Part shown: positions 37,228-46,003 of the stretch, piece after piece
Layout of the letters: each line of letters starts with the position of its first letter
Position numbering within the stretch: position 1 is the stretch's first letter
Assembly (NCBI GenBank): GCA_013140715.1
Contig: JABFSG010000038.1
Coordinates: 62,001 to 126,000 of the forward strand
DNA length: 64,000 nucleotides
Direction of reading: 5' to 3'
Source: Nitrospiraceae bacterium
GTDB lineage: Bacteria; Nitrospirota; Nitrospiria; Nitrospirales; Nitrospiraceae
The notes under the pieces: model-generated
What the model saw: the letters and a program-made list of their open reading frames with translations, nothing else
Told to the model about the DNA's origin: nothing
The model's database searches: none
Translations under genes and position numbers: made by a program

Positions 37228-38151
37228 TTATGAAGGCTCAGGGCTCTCGCCACCCTCCACATCGCTTGCACAGCGGAACCCGATTGTAATGTCCGTTCTC
37301 CAGTGCTTTGCGGCAAATCGCTTGGAGAGGCGGGCATTATGTTCGGTCTCCCGCCATGAGCCTCCCCGCACGACTTTTAAATCGACCGGCTCCGGCCCTT
37401 TCGGATCGCGGTAGGACGCCTTCTGGTAGTAATGTTCATCGTACGAATCGGCAACCCACTCGGCGACATTTCCGGTCATATCGTAAATACCGTAGGGGCT
37501 TCTACCGGTCTCGAACGATCCGGGAGGCGCCAGATACCGAAACCCGTCTTCACTCCCATCCACATTCGCATTGGCACGGCCGTTCATGAAGGTATCGCCC
37601 CACGCATACCTGCGCTTTCCCTCGCCACGACCCGCTTTTTCCCATTCCGCTTCTGTAGGAAGGCGCTTCCCCGCCCATTTGCAATAGGCCGATGCCTCTT
37701 CCCATGTCATACTCATCGCCGCAAACTCAGGCCGCAACAATTTGGATTGATCGTCTTCGAATACTTCAATCTTGGGCAACGGACGTTTGGTCATCTTGGC
37801 GAATCGCGCATACTCCTCTTGCGACACCTCTTTTTTGTCGATAAAGAACGCCTTGAGGTAGGCTTGATGCTCCGGCGCCTCATCCGGGTCGCCGTCTTTG
37901 CTGCCCATGATAAATGGGCCTTCGGGGACCTGCACCATTTCTCGGCCTTCATCGCCGATCTTCGTTTTATACATGGAGTAATCCAACGAGGCGACGCTGG
38001 CCGGCGCAGGGCGAGCTTCTGTCTTGATCGACGCAGCCAACGCTTTGATCTGCTTCGCCTTATACGACTCATACACCAGCAAACTAATCATCAGAAAGAA
38101 ACACCCAAAGACAAAGATGATCGATCCGATGAGCAGCCCCTTGTTTTCCAT
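37228..38151 (-). CDS. SUMF1/FGE-fold protein, second copy
   Basis: Paralogue of the next gene: one helix at 7-27, then VQVPEGPFIMGSKDGDPDEAP, MTWEEASAYCKWAGKRLPTEAEWEKA, GIYDMTGNVAEWVADSYDEHY and ITIGFRCA. The catalytic region reads VVRGGSWRETEHNARLS, again without the cysteine pair of FGE. 307 residues. Start ATG 38151. Tandem duplication is likely because both order and motif spacing agree. The substrate or role is unknown. Confidence 0.88.
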   Translation of the reverse strand: MENKGLLIGSIIFVFGCFFLMISLLVYESYKAKQIKALAASIKTEARPAPASVASLDYSMYKTKIGDEGREMVQVPEGPFIMGSKDGDPDEAPEHQAYLKAFFIDKKEVSQEEYARFAKMTKRPLPKIEVFEDDQSKLLRPEFAAMSMTWEEASAYCKWAGKRLPTEAEWEKAGRGEGKRRYAWGDTFMNGRANANVDGSEDGFRYLAPPGSFETGRSPYGIYDMTGNVAEWVADSYDEHYYQKASYRDPKGPEPVDLKVVRGGSWRETEHNARLSKRFAAKHWRTDITIGFRCASDVEGGESPEPS

Positions 38152-38200
38152 TTCGCCTCATACTCCTTCGATTGTGCCTGACATGACGGACTCGGCCGAT

Positions 38201-38542
38201 TCAGAGGCGGTTTTTCTTTGCTGCACGCATATCCAGCAACATCGAGATTTGCACACCGAGAAATCCACCCATCGCCGCGCCGGCCCCCGCGCCTACAGAG
38301 ATTCTCTCCGGGCCTGCAACCAACCATGCAAGCGCTCCGCCCAATAACGTTCCTACCAAAATACTCGCCAGAAAACGTCGCCCTCCCATAAAACCGATGA
38401 CACCGCCGAGCACCAAGCCAACCCCGCTCGCAAACGGCATGATGCCGCCGCCCGCAATGAACCCGATGAGCATACCGACCGTGCCCATGACGGCCACGCC
38501 GAATAGGATATCGATCACCTTTGAGGGCGTAGCGTATTCCAT
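38201..38542 (-). CDS. Glycine-rich membrane protein
   Basis: The track frame uses a TTG inside the preceding gene; ATG at 38542 ([15 protein letters not shown]) gives 113 residues. Three to four short hydrophobic, Gly/Ala-rich helices follow ([55 protein letters not shown]), a pattern of glycine-zipper membrane proteins. It ends with a basic tail AAKKNRL. No function recognised. It lies between DUF3047 and SUMF1 genes in one run. Confidence 0.7.
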   Translation of the reverse strand: MEYATPSKVIDILFGVAVMGTVGMLIGFIAGGGIMPFASGVGLVLGGVIGFMGGRRFLASILVGTLLGGALAWLVAGPERISVGAGAGAAMGGFLGVQISMLLDMRAAKKNRL

Positions 38543-38576
38543 ACCGGACTCGGCCGTGCTGATGACGGAGCGGTTT

Positions 38577-39233
38577 CTAGCGTCCCGTGCTCGCAACCAT
38601 CGAACCGAAATCGATTTCTACCCCGGGTCCAGAGATGATCGAAATCCCCCAGGCTTTGGCGGCCGGCTCATGCTTGTGAATCCGCTTAAAGTCTTCATAG
38701 ACGTTCACACGCTCTTCAAACCACTGGCCCACTTCCTTCGTACCGCTCTGCACCACGATTTCCGAGCCACTGAACATGCCGCCTTCGGTCAACGTCCCCT
38801 CCGGCTTGGTGGCGCTCCACACATACTTCGTAAACACAGGAATGAACATCAGATCGACATCGAGCGACGCATAGACGGCCGCAATGGGTTCAGTATCCGT
38901 CGTAGTCTTGTGGAGACGCCATCGCCAGGTCAGCACCGGAAAGGCCTTCGGGTCCCAATCGATCTTCTTTTTCTTGATCCTCTGCCCCGCATCCTTCGCC
39001 GCCAGAAAATTCACACCGTCCTCAGTCTGGACCTTATACGCATCCCGCCCCTTGGACTCGCTTCGCTGGCTTTCATTCTCCCAGTTCATGGGAAATCCGT
39101 CCGCTTCTTTCGACTGAAAATTCTCTAACGTCAAAGACTGGCTCTGGGCCGAGGCCGTGCCATCGATCAAGAAACCGGCACAGAAGACCAATCCGACCGC
39201 AAGACATCCCCGAACCACCGCTGCTCGCACCAT
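38577..39233 (-). CDS. DUF3047-type periplasmic protein
   Basis: The track extends to 39797 through a frame of the bd-like gene; ATG at 39233 with ggggttggagt upstream is the real start and gives 218 residues with a signal peptide (1-29, ending TASA). The body shows [25 protein letters not shown] and the C-terminal [19 protein letters not shown], the pattern I associate with DUF3047 proteins. No cofactor motif is seen. It follows bd-like copy 2 by about 20 bases and may be co-transcribed. Confidence 0.78.
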   Translation of the reverse strand: MVRAAVVRGCLAVGLVFCAGFLIDGTASAQSQSLTLENFQSKEADGFPMNWENESQRSESKGRDAYKVQTEDGVNFLAAKDAGQRIKKKKIDWDPKAFPVLTWRWRLHKTTTDTEPIAAVYASLDVDLMFIPVFTKYVWSATKPEGTLTEGGMFSGSEIVVQSGTKEVGQWFEERVNVYEDFKRIHKHEPAAKAWGISIISGPGVEIDFGSMVASTGR

Positions 39234-39253
39234 ACTCCAACCCCTTTCGATAG

Positions 39254-41128
39254 TTATGCCTCTTGTGACGAGGATGGCGGCGCCAGCACCCTCGTATTTT
39301 CCACTGCCACCTCTGCTCCCTTCGCCGGCGACTGATCTCGCTGACACATCCAAAATAGAGCGAGCACCGCCCCCCAGAATACCATCATGTTGAGCGTGAC
39401 CATCTTTGCAGCAAACGCAAAGTCCGGTGTAAAGGCCCAAGGCGAGACATCGGCCATCAACTCGCTCACGTGCCACGCCAACCGCCCGGAGGAACGGATA
39501 TAACCCATGAGGCCCATGACCCACGTAAATGCTGCAGCCAGCCCGAATAAACCTGCCATGCCCCTCAGAGAAATCTTTCCCCACTGGATCGGCCCATGGA
39601 GGACCGAGCCCTTGAGCATCATGCGATTGATGATCACTCCGACCACAAGGACCGTCAGCGTGGTCGCCGCTTGCGGCGTCGACAGCCCGACGCGAAGCTT
39701 CGCCGGCAGATAATACCCATACACGGAAAGCCAGATAATGTTGATCGCCCCCAGAACGAACACCAGGCCGATGAGAATGTTCCCCTTCTTGGCCCAAGAT
39801 ACAACCATCGTTCGATTGGCGCGACGGTAGTACAGAAAACTCATGGTGGTGACGAGAATCATGATATTGACCGCGCCATTCTTTGCCGACATCACTCCAT
39901 AGTTGCCGACTACGGGATGTTGGGCTCCACCCATGGCCTTCACTTCACTGGCCGACATAAACACGGTGTGCGGCGTCAGCCAAATAACCAAGGCCACCAT
40001 AAACACCGAGAGGAGCATTTGGTAATAGGGTTGATAGCGACTACCCCCCTGAAGGCGAGCCATGCTCTGCCAGAGATAAAAATTGATTCCGAGAAAGAGG
40101 ACGCCGATCAAGATAGCCTGCACGACAAAGAGCCAGGTGAGCAACCCACCCATCATCGTCACCCCCATATTCTGGCTGAATGCGTAGACCGATCGCATCA
40201 ACCAGTAGCCGGCAAAGGGCATCGGGAGTAACGCGCAGACCGTGACAAATAAGAAGATATGCCCGACCCAATCAAAATAGGCGCTCTCTTTTTCCGATTT
40301 GCTGGTGAAGAATCGATAACAGGCGTATGCCATGACCACCGCGCCACCGGACATGATGTTTGCCAGGAAGCGGTGGACGTTCAATGGATTCCATAGGGCA
40401 GAATGGAGCAGATGCCACCCGTTTCCCAAATACTGGCCCTGCGCATCGACACCAGCCGGCGCCATCATGAAGGCCGACCAGGCGTTGGCCAAGAGCAGCA
40501 ATGCTGTCCCAAAGAGATTACTCAACAAGCCGATCGATGCATGAGCCCACTTCGAAGCCGGCTCAACCAGCCGGTTCCAGCTATAGTAATAGGTAATGAG
40601 CAGCGCCGATTCTCCGAAGAACACGAACGCATAGACCGGCATGAAGGTCTTGAATGTCCCGCCCATGTACCTCATGAAACTGGGGTAAAAATAGAGAAAG
40701 ATCCCCAGCATGACGCTCCCAACCACAGCCGTGACCGATAGGGAGAGCAGAGCCACTTTCGCCAAGTCGCGAGCGAGACCGTCATAGCGAAGCGCGAGCT
40801 CGGGTTTTTTCGTGCTGAGCCCGAGAAATTCCAGCAACACACAAAAAATCGGCAATGCCAGAACAAACCCTCCGAAGTAGGTGTGGAGTTGTGTGACGAA
40901 CCATACAATCAATCGACTGTCGAAGGATCCGATGCGTGAATAGACCGTCTCCTCGGGAGAAGGAACCGAAGGACCTTGGGGAGTTCCTGGGGTCTTGAAA
41001 TAGAGATCGGTGCTGCTCTCGGCAAAGGATTGGCTATACAGGCCCCAGCCAATTATCGAAGCTGCACAAATAGCTGTCAGCAGGACCGCATACCCGATGA
41101 CCCTGTACGCTCTCTTCTTCATGACCAT
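39254..41128 (-). CDS. Cytochrome bd-like oxidase subunit I, copy 2
   Basis: 624 residues, paralogous to copy 1 over the whole length: QLHTYFGGFVLALPIF, PFAGYWLMRSVYAFSQ, TPHTVFMSASEVKAMGG, QHPVVGNYGVMSAKNG and LRVGLSTPQAATTL match in order and spacing. Likewise about 14 helices, no GRQPW loop and no cydB partner nearby. Differences concentrate in the termini. It lies in a separate run with DUF3047 and an unknown membrane protein, without its own cytochrome c genes, so it may be a divergent or regulatory copy. Substrate unproven. Confidence 0.83.
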   Translation of the reverse strand: MVMKKRAYRVIGYAVLLTAICAASIIGWGLYSQSFAESSTDLYFKTPGTPQGPSVPSPEETVYSRIGSFDSRLIVWFVTQLHTYFGGFVLALPIFCVLLEFLGLSTKKPELALRYDGLARDLAKVALLSLSVTAVVGSVMLGIFLYFYPSFMRYMGGTFKTFMPVYAFVFFGESALLITYYYSWNRLVEPASKWAHASIGLLSNLFGTALLLLANAWSAFMMAPAGVDAQGQYLGNGWHLLHSALWNPLNVHRFLANIMSGGAVVMAYACYRFFTSKSEKESAYFDWVGHIFLFVTVCALLPMPFAGYWLMRSVYAFSQNMGVTMMGGLLTWLFVVQAILIGVLFLGINFYLWQSMARLQGGSRYQPYYQMLLSVFMVALVIWLTPHTVFMSASEVKAMGGAQHPVVGNYGVMSAKNGAVNIMILVTTMSFLYYRRANRTMVVSWAKKGNILIGLVFVLGAINIIWLSVYGYYLPAKLRVGLSTPQAATTLTVLVVGVIINRMMLKGSVLHGPIQWGKISLRGMAGLFGLAAAFTWVMGLMGYIRSSGRLAWHVSELMADVSPWAFTPDFAFAAKMVTLNMMVFWGAVLALFWMCQRDQSPAKGAEVAVENTRVLAPPSSSQEA

Positions 41129-41132
41129 CGAC

Positions 41133-42194
41133 TTAGACCTTCGACCCGGATCCGGAGCCAGCGGTCACTGAAATGCCTGCTCCTGTCGATTTCCCAAGAA
41201 TTCCCATGACGAAAGGACAACGAAGTAACGCGCTCGACATCGTATGCCCCTGTTGTTCTTCGACTTGCCGGCGAAACCCAAGAAAGTAGCAATAGAGCGC
41301 CATCGTGCCTGCCACAAATCCGCCGCTAACCATGGCATAGGAAGTGGGAATGCCTGGCTGCCTTAACAGGAAAACCACAAAGCCTGCGGCTACGAGATAG
41401 TAGGTTGCAGCAAAGGAGAGCCCAGGCCACCACCAATACTTGAGCAATTCTTTCGTCTTCGTCTGTACCAACCCCTGAGTCCATGATGCCTGTGGGCGAA
41501 GTCCGCCAAAATAGGCGCACAGTGCGACTCCGCCTCCCAACACCGCCACTGCCGAGAGTTGAATCAGAGCTGCAACCTGAGTCGCTTCGACAAGATGCCC
41601 CAGCGAGGCGCCCAGTGCGCCGACGATCAGACCTATTCCAACCCAGGGAACAAACCCCATCGCAAGATCCCCTACCATCCTGCGAAGGGCAGTCCCATTG
41701 GGAAATGTAGGGAAGGGGCGGCCCATGAGGACCATCTTCTGCACATGACCGATCTCGAAAGCATCGCGCGCAACAGAGGTACAGGAAATAATGATCGCCA
41801 TCATTGCCGGCCCATCAGGATGTTTGAGATAGTCATATCCGACAAGCCAGAGTAACGCCAAGACCAACAGCGACAACTGCACTCCATACACAAACCCGAT
41901 CCAGCCGCCAATCCAGAGCAGCAGCCGACTCCCGTCCTCTCGAACGATCTTGCTCCAGACTGTGCTGCGGCCGACACGATAGGCCAATAATGCCGTCACC
42001 AACGAGACAAGCCCGCTGACGATCAGCAACACGATCGGTTCGGACAGAGGCAACAGCAGCTTGGCCACCCGATAGACAGCGAAGGCCACCAACCCCGGCA
42101 CAAACATGACGATCCGCTTTTTCTTGCGCACAGAGTCTTCTGTGACGGCCAGACTCAAACTGGGCAATACTCGTAGCGCCATCCGATGCAACAT
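41133..42194 (-). CDS. Multi-pass membrane protein of unknown function
   Basis: 353 residues with about nine hydrophobic helices, starting after a short basic segment (VRKKKRIV). Sequences such as IIISCTSVARDAFEIGHVQKM and MGRPFPTFPNGTALRRMVGD look like conserved loops but I do not recognise the family. The C-terminus is Gly/Ser-rich (TAGSGSGSKV). It lies four bases before bd-like copy 2, so the two are probably co-translated, and it may be a partner subunit. It has no obvious similarity to CydB. Confidence 0.65.
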   Translation of the reverse strand: MLHRMALRVLPSLSLAVTEDSVRKKKRIVMFVPGLVAFAVYRVAKLLLPLSEPIVLLIVSGLVSLVTALLAYRVGRSTVWSKIVREDGSRLLLWIGGWIGFVYGVQLSLLVLALLWLVGYDYLKHPDGPAMMAIIISCTSVARDAFEIGHVQKMVLMGRPFPTFPNGTALRRMVGDLAMGFVPWVGIGLIVGALGASLGHLVEATQVAALIQLSAVAVLGGGVALCAYFGGLRPQASWTQGLVQTKTKELLKYWWWPGLSFAATYYLVAAGFVVFLLRQPGIPTSYAMVSGGFVAGTMALYCYFLGFRRQVEEQQGHTMSSALLRCPFVMGILGKSTGAGISVTAGSGSGSKV

Positions 42195-42199
42195 CTCTT

Positions 42200-42293
42200 G
42201 ACCCGTTAGGGGTGAAGGGTGAGGGGTAAGGGGACCATGGCTTGCTCATCAGCCACACTCACCTCACCCCTCACTCCTGACCCCTTACCCTTT
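42200..42293. repeat. Imperfect inverted repeat between genes
   Basis: Left arm gggtgaggggtaagggg (about 42218) pairs imperfectly with the right arms cacccctcactcctgacccc and cccttacccttt (about 42262-42293). The two G- or C-rich arms enclose about 25 bases. It overlaps the 3' end of the PCP_red gene and the gap before the next gene. It could be an intercistronic hairpin. Confidence 0.5.
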
Positions 42294-42779
42294 CTGAGCG
42301 CCCATTCCGAAATAGCGAGCCTTCACTTCTTCCATCAGGGCCACGGTGATGCGCCGCTCTCCGCGATCTGCCGCGGTCCGCTCTAATTCAATACGCGCCA
42401 TGGCCCGTACCGGCGCCGGCACCCTGTCCAATCGGCGCTCGGCATCAAGATCCCATTCCATACGTTCGCCGGTTCTTGGACGGAGCAATGTATCGTAGGT
42501 GATGACCCGCTCTCCCCTCCCCCGCACGTCTTGCTCGACCTCGCAACGCACAAGCGGAGCAAGGTACGGGGGCATGCGATCCAGTCGATGGATCGCTTCA
42601 TCTGTCCACATTACCCGATCGACAAGTCTTCCTGGTTGACCGGCAGGGACATCGACTCCTACTTTGAGCCCACAGCCGCGACATTCCGTCCGAACGAACC
42701 ATTGAGCAATCTCGTCGCCATAGGAACGTTCTTCAATCCCCTCAGTGTGCATCCAACGACCGCAGCCACAGGTCAGCAT
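42285..42779 (-). CDS. Zinc-ribbon protein with two PCP_red-like domains
   Basis: ATG at 42779 (MLTCGCGRWMH) replaces the track start, which lies in a repeat. The N-terminus has CGCGRW and, about 30 residues on, CRGCG, a four-cysteine zinc-ribbon pattern. Two tandem units follow: WTDEAIHRLDRMPPYLAPLVRCEVEQ and DLDAERRLDRVPAPVRAMARIELE, each with a following (R)GERxIT. This is the pattern of the PCP_red domain found at the end of protochlorophyllide-reductase subunit B. Here it is unrelated to chlorophyll. 164 residues. Function unknown; perhaps a redox or assembly factor. Confidence 0.75.
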   Translation of the reverse strand: MLTCGCGRWMHTEGIEERSYGDEIAQWFVRTECRGCGLKVGVDVPAGQPGRLVDRVMWTDEAIHRLDRMPPYLAPLVRCEVEQDVRGRGERVITYDTLLRPRTGERMEWDLDAERRLDRVPAPVRAMARIELERTAADRGERRITVALMEEVKARYFGMGAQKG

Positions 42780-42781
42780 GG

Positions 42782-42822
42782 TGAAACACCGTGAGTCGTG
42801 AAACGTGAAACGTGAAACGTCC
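42782..42822. repeat. Short tandem repeat gtgaaac(gt)
   Basis: cgtgaaacgtgaaacgtgaaacgt repeats an eight-base unit directly upstream of the PCP_red gene. Related words occur at 55874-55903 (cgtgaaacg, cgtgaagcgtgaagcg) and at 63810. Each copy touches a gene boundary. Its cause is unknown. Confidence 0.6.
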
Positions 42823-42892
42823 CGGAGCGCATGACTATCCGCCAACTCTGCATTGCGCGCCCATCACTCATCACGGATCACCCGTCACTTCC

Positions 42893-43609
42893 TTATCCGA
42901 TCTTTCCCGGATAGAGCAGGTAGAGCATCGTGTAGGTCGTCGTTCCCGTCACAAACAGAATGCAGTAAATAGCCATCGTAAAACGTCCGAGTGCCCGGTG
43001 ACGGTGCCCGCCATCCGGCCACAGACGCTGGATCGTCATCTCCACGGCGAACACAACTGCAACAATGGCGAGAAATCCGGCCCATACGACGAGCCGGCCC
43101 ATCCGAAGACGATCTACGCCCAGCAAATACAACAGATAGACCACCACCGGCAGACAGACTGCACCGAAAATCATCCCGACCTTTCTCCACGTCGTTTGCA
43201 GGACACGATCACTCAACGTCCGTCTCCCCTGCTCGATGAACTGGGCTCGGAACCCCAGGACAATCATGTAGACCGCCATGACCAGCCCAACGACCACCAG
43301 CACGATATGAACGATGAGGATGGGAATGAACACATTATTGTAGAGGGCTTCAGATCCACCGAATCCCTCTTTGCCTTCAAACGCCAACACGCCTAATTGA
43401 CGAAATAAGTAGTAACTGATGAAAAACGCCAACATGGCGATCATCCCGCCAAACATCATCCAATGATGGGCATCGGCCCGGCGTCTCCGCGCCTGAATCC
43501 AACCGATCACGAAGAGCCCAGTAAAGAGCGTCGCCATGAGCTGACTGACGTCCGCTCCGACAGTGGCATGAGTTCCGAAAAACCCCGGCTCCCTCAGCCA
43601 TTCAGCCAT
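42893..43609 (-). CDS. DUF420-like membrane protein
   Basis: 238 residues, about six helices. Histidines near helix ends (ADAHHWMMFGG, IPILIVHIVLVVVG, GGHRHRALGRFTMAIY) match the DUF420/CtaM-type pattern of small membrane proteins found with oxidases, where they may assist haem or copper insertion. The final helix ends TMLYLLYPGKIG. Located in the same run as bd-like copy 2, it fits an oxidase-assembly role; that is inference. Confidence 0.75.
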   Translation of the reverse strand: MAEWLREPGFFGTHATVGADVSQLMATLFTGLFVIGWIQARRRRADAHHWMMFGGMIAMLAFFISYYLFRQLGVLAFEGKEGFGGSEALYNNVFIPILIVHIVLVVVGLVMAVYMIVLGFRAQFIEQGRRTLSDRVLQTTWRKVGMIFGAVCLPVVVYLLYLLGVDRLRMGRLVVWAGFLAIVAVVFAVEMTIQRLWPDGGHRHRALGRFTMAIYCILFVTGTTTYTMLYLLYPGKIG

Positions 43610-43620
43610 AACGCCCCTTG

Positions 43621-43727
43621 TCGGTCGTAGTTTCTTTGGTTCATTTGGTTTGTTTGGTTCATCTGGTTAGTTTCGTTCAACCAAACAAACGAGATAAACT
43701 AAACAAACCAAAGCAACCATCCGGTTC
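43621..43727. repeat. A/T-rich inverted repeat of ggtttgtttggtt words
   Basis: tttggttcatttggtttgtttggttc on the left faces caaccaaacaaacgagataaactaaacaaacc on the right, able to form a long imperfect hairpin with about 20 bases between. It fills the gap between DUF420-like and methyltransferase genes. Not followed by a clear T tract on the minus strand. Confidence 0.6.
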
Positions 43728-44717
43728 TCACGCTTCAGAAGCCTTTACGCCCTGCACAACAGCTGTCGGCTCCAGTTCCGTTACGGTTGGAAAGCCGGCG
43801 TCTCCCATCCACTGAATCGCATCTGCCGTTCTGTAGCAACCGCCTCGCTCTGTATTCACAAGAATATGCACCGCAAACGCGGTGGTCCAAGCTGGACCGG
43901 TTCCTGCTTCGTTTAAGAATCGATCCTTGATGACCAACCGACCGCTTGGCGCCAAATGGGTCCAAACCCTCTTCACCAACGATGCGTTCGTCGAAAAATC
44001 CTGATAGTGCAGGATGTCAGACATCAAAGCGACATCGTAGGGTCCTCCCAGTGCATCCTTATTAAAATCGCCTGGAAGCAACGTGATCCGCCCTTCCAAA
44101 CCAGCCTCTTTCACCGTTCGTTCCGTCAGCCGGAGCGTTGCAGGCAAATCGAACACAGTAGCGGTCAGCTCCGGATAGGTCTGACAGAACGCAATTGCAT
44201 TGGTCCCGGCTCCGCCTCCTAGATCCAGAAATCGAACCGGCCCGCTCAACTGCAGCCGCTTGGCAAGGTCTGGCCCGCTCTGCTGTCCGATTCGATGGAG
44301 CACTGCCAATACGTTGCTGCCTAAATCCGGGTCGGTCTCAAACACATGCCGGTCGACCGATCGTTGCCCCGTGCGAATTACTTGTTCAAGCTTGCCCCAG
44401 TTATCCCATTCCGCATCGTGGAGCAGAAGGAGATGTCCGACATATTGGGCAGAGCTGCGGACCAGATGGGTGGCTGCGACCGCCGAATTCCCATAGGAAT
44501 CTCCATCCTTCTTCAGGAGTCGCATTGCAACAAGAGCGTTCAACAGCAATCCCAGCGTCTGCCCATGAACACGAAGACGACCGGCCAAGTCCAGGAGAGT
44601 TTTCTGCTTTCCATCCAGGGCAGAAAATACATCAAGCCTCACAGCCGTGAGCAGAATTTTCGTTTCCCAGTAGTACCCAAGCTGGAAGATTTCCGCGAGC
44701 GAGAGATCTCGTGACAC
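43728..44717 (-). CDS. SAM-dependent O-methyltransferase-like protein
   Basis: A dimerisation winged-helix part (FQLGYYWETKILLTAVRLDVFSAL) precedes a Rossmann methyltransferase domain with RFLDLGGGAGTNAIAF as motif I and LMSDILHYQDF as motif IV. This layout is that of plant-type O-methyltransferases and bacterial hydroxyindole/acetylserotonin relatives. The track starts at a TTG; GTG at 44717 follows gaggggacc and is preferred, giving 329 residues. Substrate unknown. First gene of the bd-like copy 2 run. Confidence 0.88.
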   Translation of the reverse strand: MSRDLSLAEIFQLGYYWETKILLTAVRLDVFSALDGKQKTLLDLAGRLRVHGQTLGLLLNALVAMRLLKKDGDSYGNSAVAATHLVRSSAQYVGHLLLLHDAEWDNWGKLEQVIRTGQRSVDRHVFETDPDLGSNVLAVLHRIGQQSGPDLAKRLQLSGPVRFLDLGGGAGTNAIAFCQTYPELTATVFDLPATLRLTERTVKEAGLEGRITLLPGDFNKDALGGPYDVALMSDILHYQDFSTNASLVKRVWTHLAPSGRLVIKDRFLNEAGTGPAWTTAFAVHILVNTERGGCYRTADAIQWMGDAGFPTVTELEPTAVVQGVKASEA

Positions 44718-44809
44718 ACCGGTCCCCTCAAGCAAATCGCTTTGAAACTCAGTATCTTACCTAGATCGGAAACTGAAAGGCAAGGCGGCAAACACCGATG
44801 GCGGGCGAG

Positions 44810-44847
44810 AAAAACACAAAGGGCAGCGGATTGCTCCGCTGCCCTTC
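44810..44847 (-). terminator. Rho-independent terminator after the first CxxHxxM cupredoxin gene
   Basis: Minus strand aagggcagcgga-gcaa-tccgctgccctt followed by tgtgttttt. A 12-base-pair perfect stem placed about 35 bases after the stop at 44883. Confidence 0.9.
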
Positions 44848-44882
44848 GATGGCGGACGACTCCGCCAATACAACACGCGGTC

Positions 44883-45677
44883 TTACTTGATTTCAGCCTT
44901 CAGATTGGCAGTCCCACCGTCGGTCACATCGACATCGAACTCGATTTTCTTGCCCTTGGCAGCGAAAGGATGCCAGGCCACCACCTTATGCTTGCCGGCC
45001 GGCACATCCTTGATCTCGAAGGAACCATCGTCCTTTACAACCGCAAAGTGCGGGCTCGACACCGGAAGGTAGAAGCCCTGCATGAACTCATGCTGGTCGC
45101 ACTGCAACCGGTAGAAGCCATCCTTCTCTGCTCCGCCGCGGAACACGACCGGCTTGTCGAGCTTGTCACCCTTCTTGGCCAAGCCGATGTTGAAACCGGT
45201 GGCTGAGCTGGTGCCCTTCACCACAAAGCTATGGGGATTATGGAGCACACCTTGAACCGACTTTGGATCGTCCGGATCGGCGTCATGGTTTTCGACCTTG
45301 AAAGACTTGTTATTCACCACCACACCGGCGAAGGGCATAAACTCGCAGAATTCCGCAACCACCTCGGTGCCCTGATAACCATCCATGAACGCCTTGTCTT
45401 CGACATCGATCACCGCAACAACCGCATTCTTGAGGCCGCCGTCCTTGCCGACTTCGATCTGCTTCAGAAAGCGCTTATCCCCATCCATCAATTCCTTATG
45501 CGGGTTCTTAGGGCAAAAACCGGGGTTGGGGAACTTCGAGAACAAAAATTCCTTTTGCTCTGCCTTTCCCGCATAGGTCACCTTTCCGGCAATCGTTCCA
45601 CCTGCAAACGAGGTGAACGGCGCTGCGACAAACGCAACGGCTGCCACGCCAAATACAACTGATAACGCACTCTTCAT
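44883..45677 (-). CDS. Periplasmic cupredoxin / carboxypeptidase-regulatory-like protein
   Basis: Signal peptide (1-25, cut near SFA-GG). A cupredoxin-type half holds VLHNPHSFVV and the copper triplet QCDQHEFMQGF (CxxHxxM), then a carboxypeptidase-regulatory beta fold FAVVKDDGSFEIKDVPAGKHKVVAWHPF. This matches the family often labelled methylamine-utilisation-like cupredoxin. Type 1 copper with His, Cys, His and Met ligands is plausible, so it could be a soluble electron carrier. It is paralogous to the gene at 47875. ATG has aaggaggtag upstream; the operon is single-gene with its own terminator. Confidence 0.85.
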   Translation of the reverse strand: MKSALSVVFGVAAVAFVAAPFTSFAGGTIAGKVTYAGKAEQKEFLFSKFPNPGFCPKNPHKELMDGDKRFLKQIEVGKDGGLKNAVVAVIDVEDKAFMDGYQGTEVVAEFCEFMPFAGVVVNNKSFKVENHDADPDDPKSVQGVLHNPHSFVVKGTSSATGFNIGLAKKGDKLDKPVVFRGGAEKDGFYRLQCDQHEFMQGFYLPVSSPHFAVVKDDGSFEIKDVPAGKHKVVAWHPFAAKGKKIEFDVDVTDGGTANLKAEIK

Positions 45678-46003
45678 ATGACTACCTCCTTGTGATTAAC
45701 ACTAGACCCTGGTTGCTCGCTCCCCATTCCCCTCCTCCAACCATCTATCCGAAAATAGAAAGACGGGAACGGCTTCCTCTCTGGTGTGCTCGATCATCGA
45801 CATACTGGCGAGGCTGGTCGGGATCAAGTATGTATATGAAATCCTACCGTATCCTGTCAATTGAAACAAGAGGCAACGGACTCAAATACCACATGCAGTA
45901 TTTTAAAGCGAGCATGTCGCGTGAGAACCATCTACAATTCAGCCGAGCCTTGAAAAACGGCCCATGATCGAACTCGATTTTAGGGGGTAAAGGGAAAAAT
46001 AAT
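45678..46003. other. Divergent intergenic region without recognised gene
   Basis: Between two divergently transcribed secreted-protein genes. No ORF with a ribosome site and no strong hairpin was seen. Promoters for both should be here, but none is clear enough to mark. Confidence 0.5.

Noticed and set aside
38577-39797. 406-residue frame for the DUF3047 gene
   Set aside because: The first 188 residues overlap the bd-like gene in another frame; the ATG at 39233 has a ribosome site and signal peptide.
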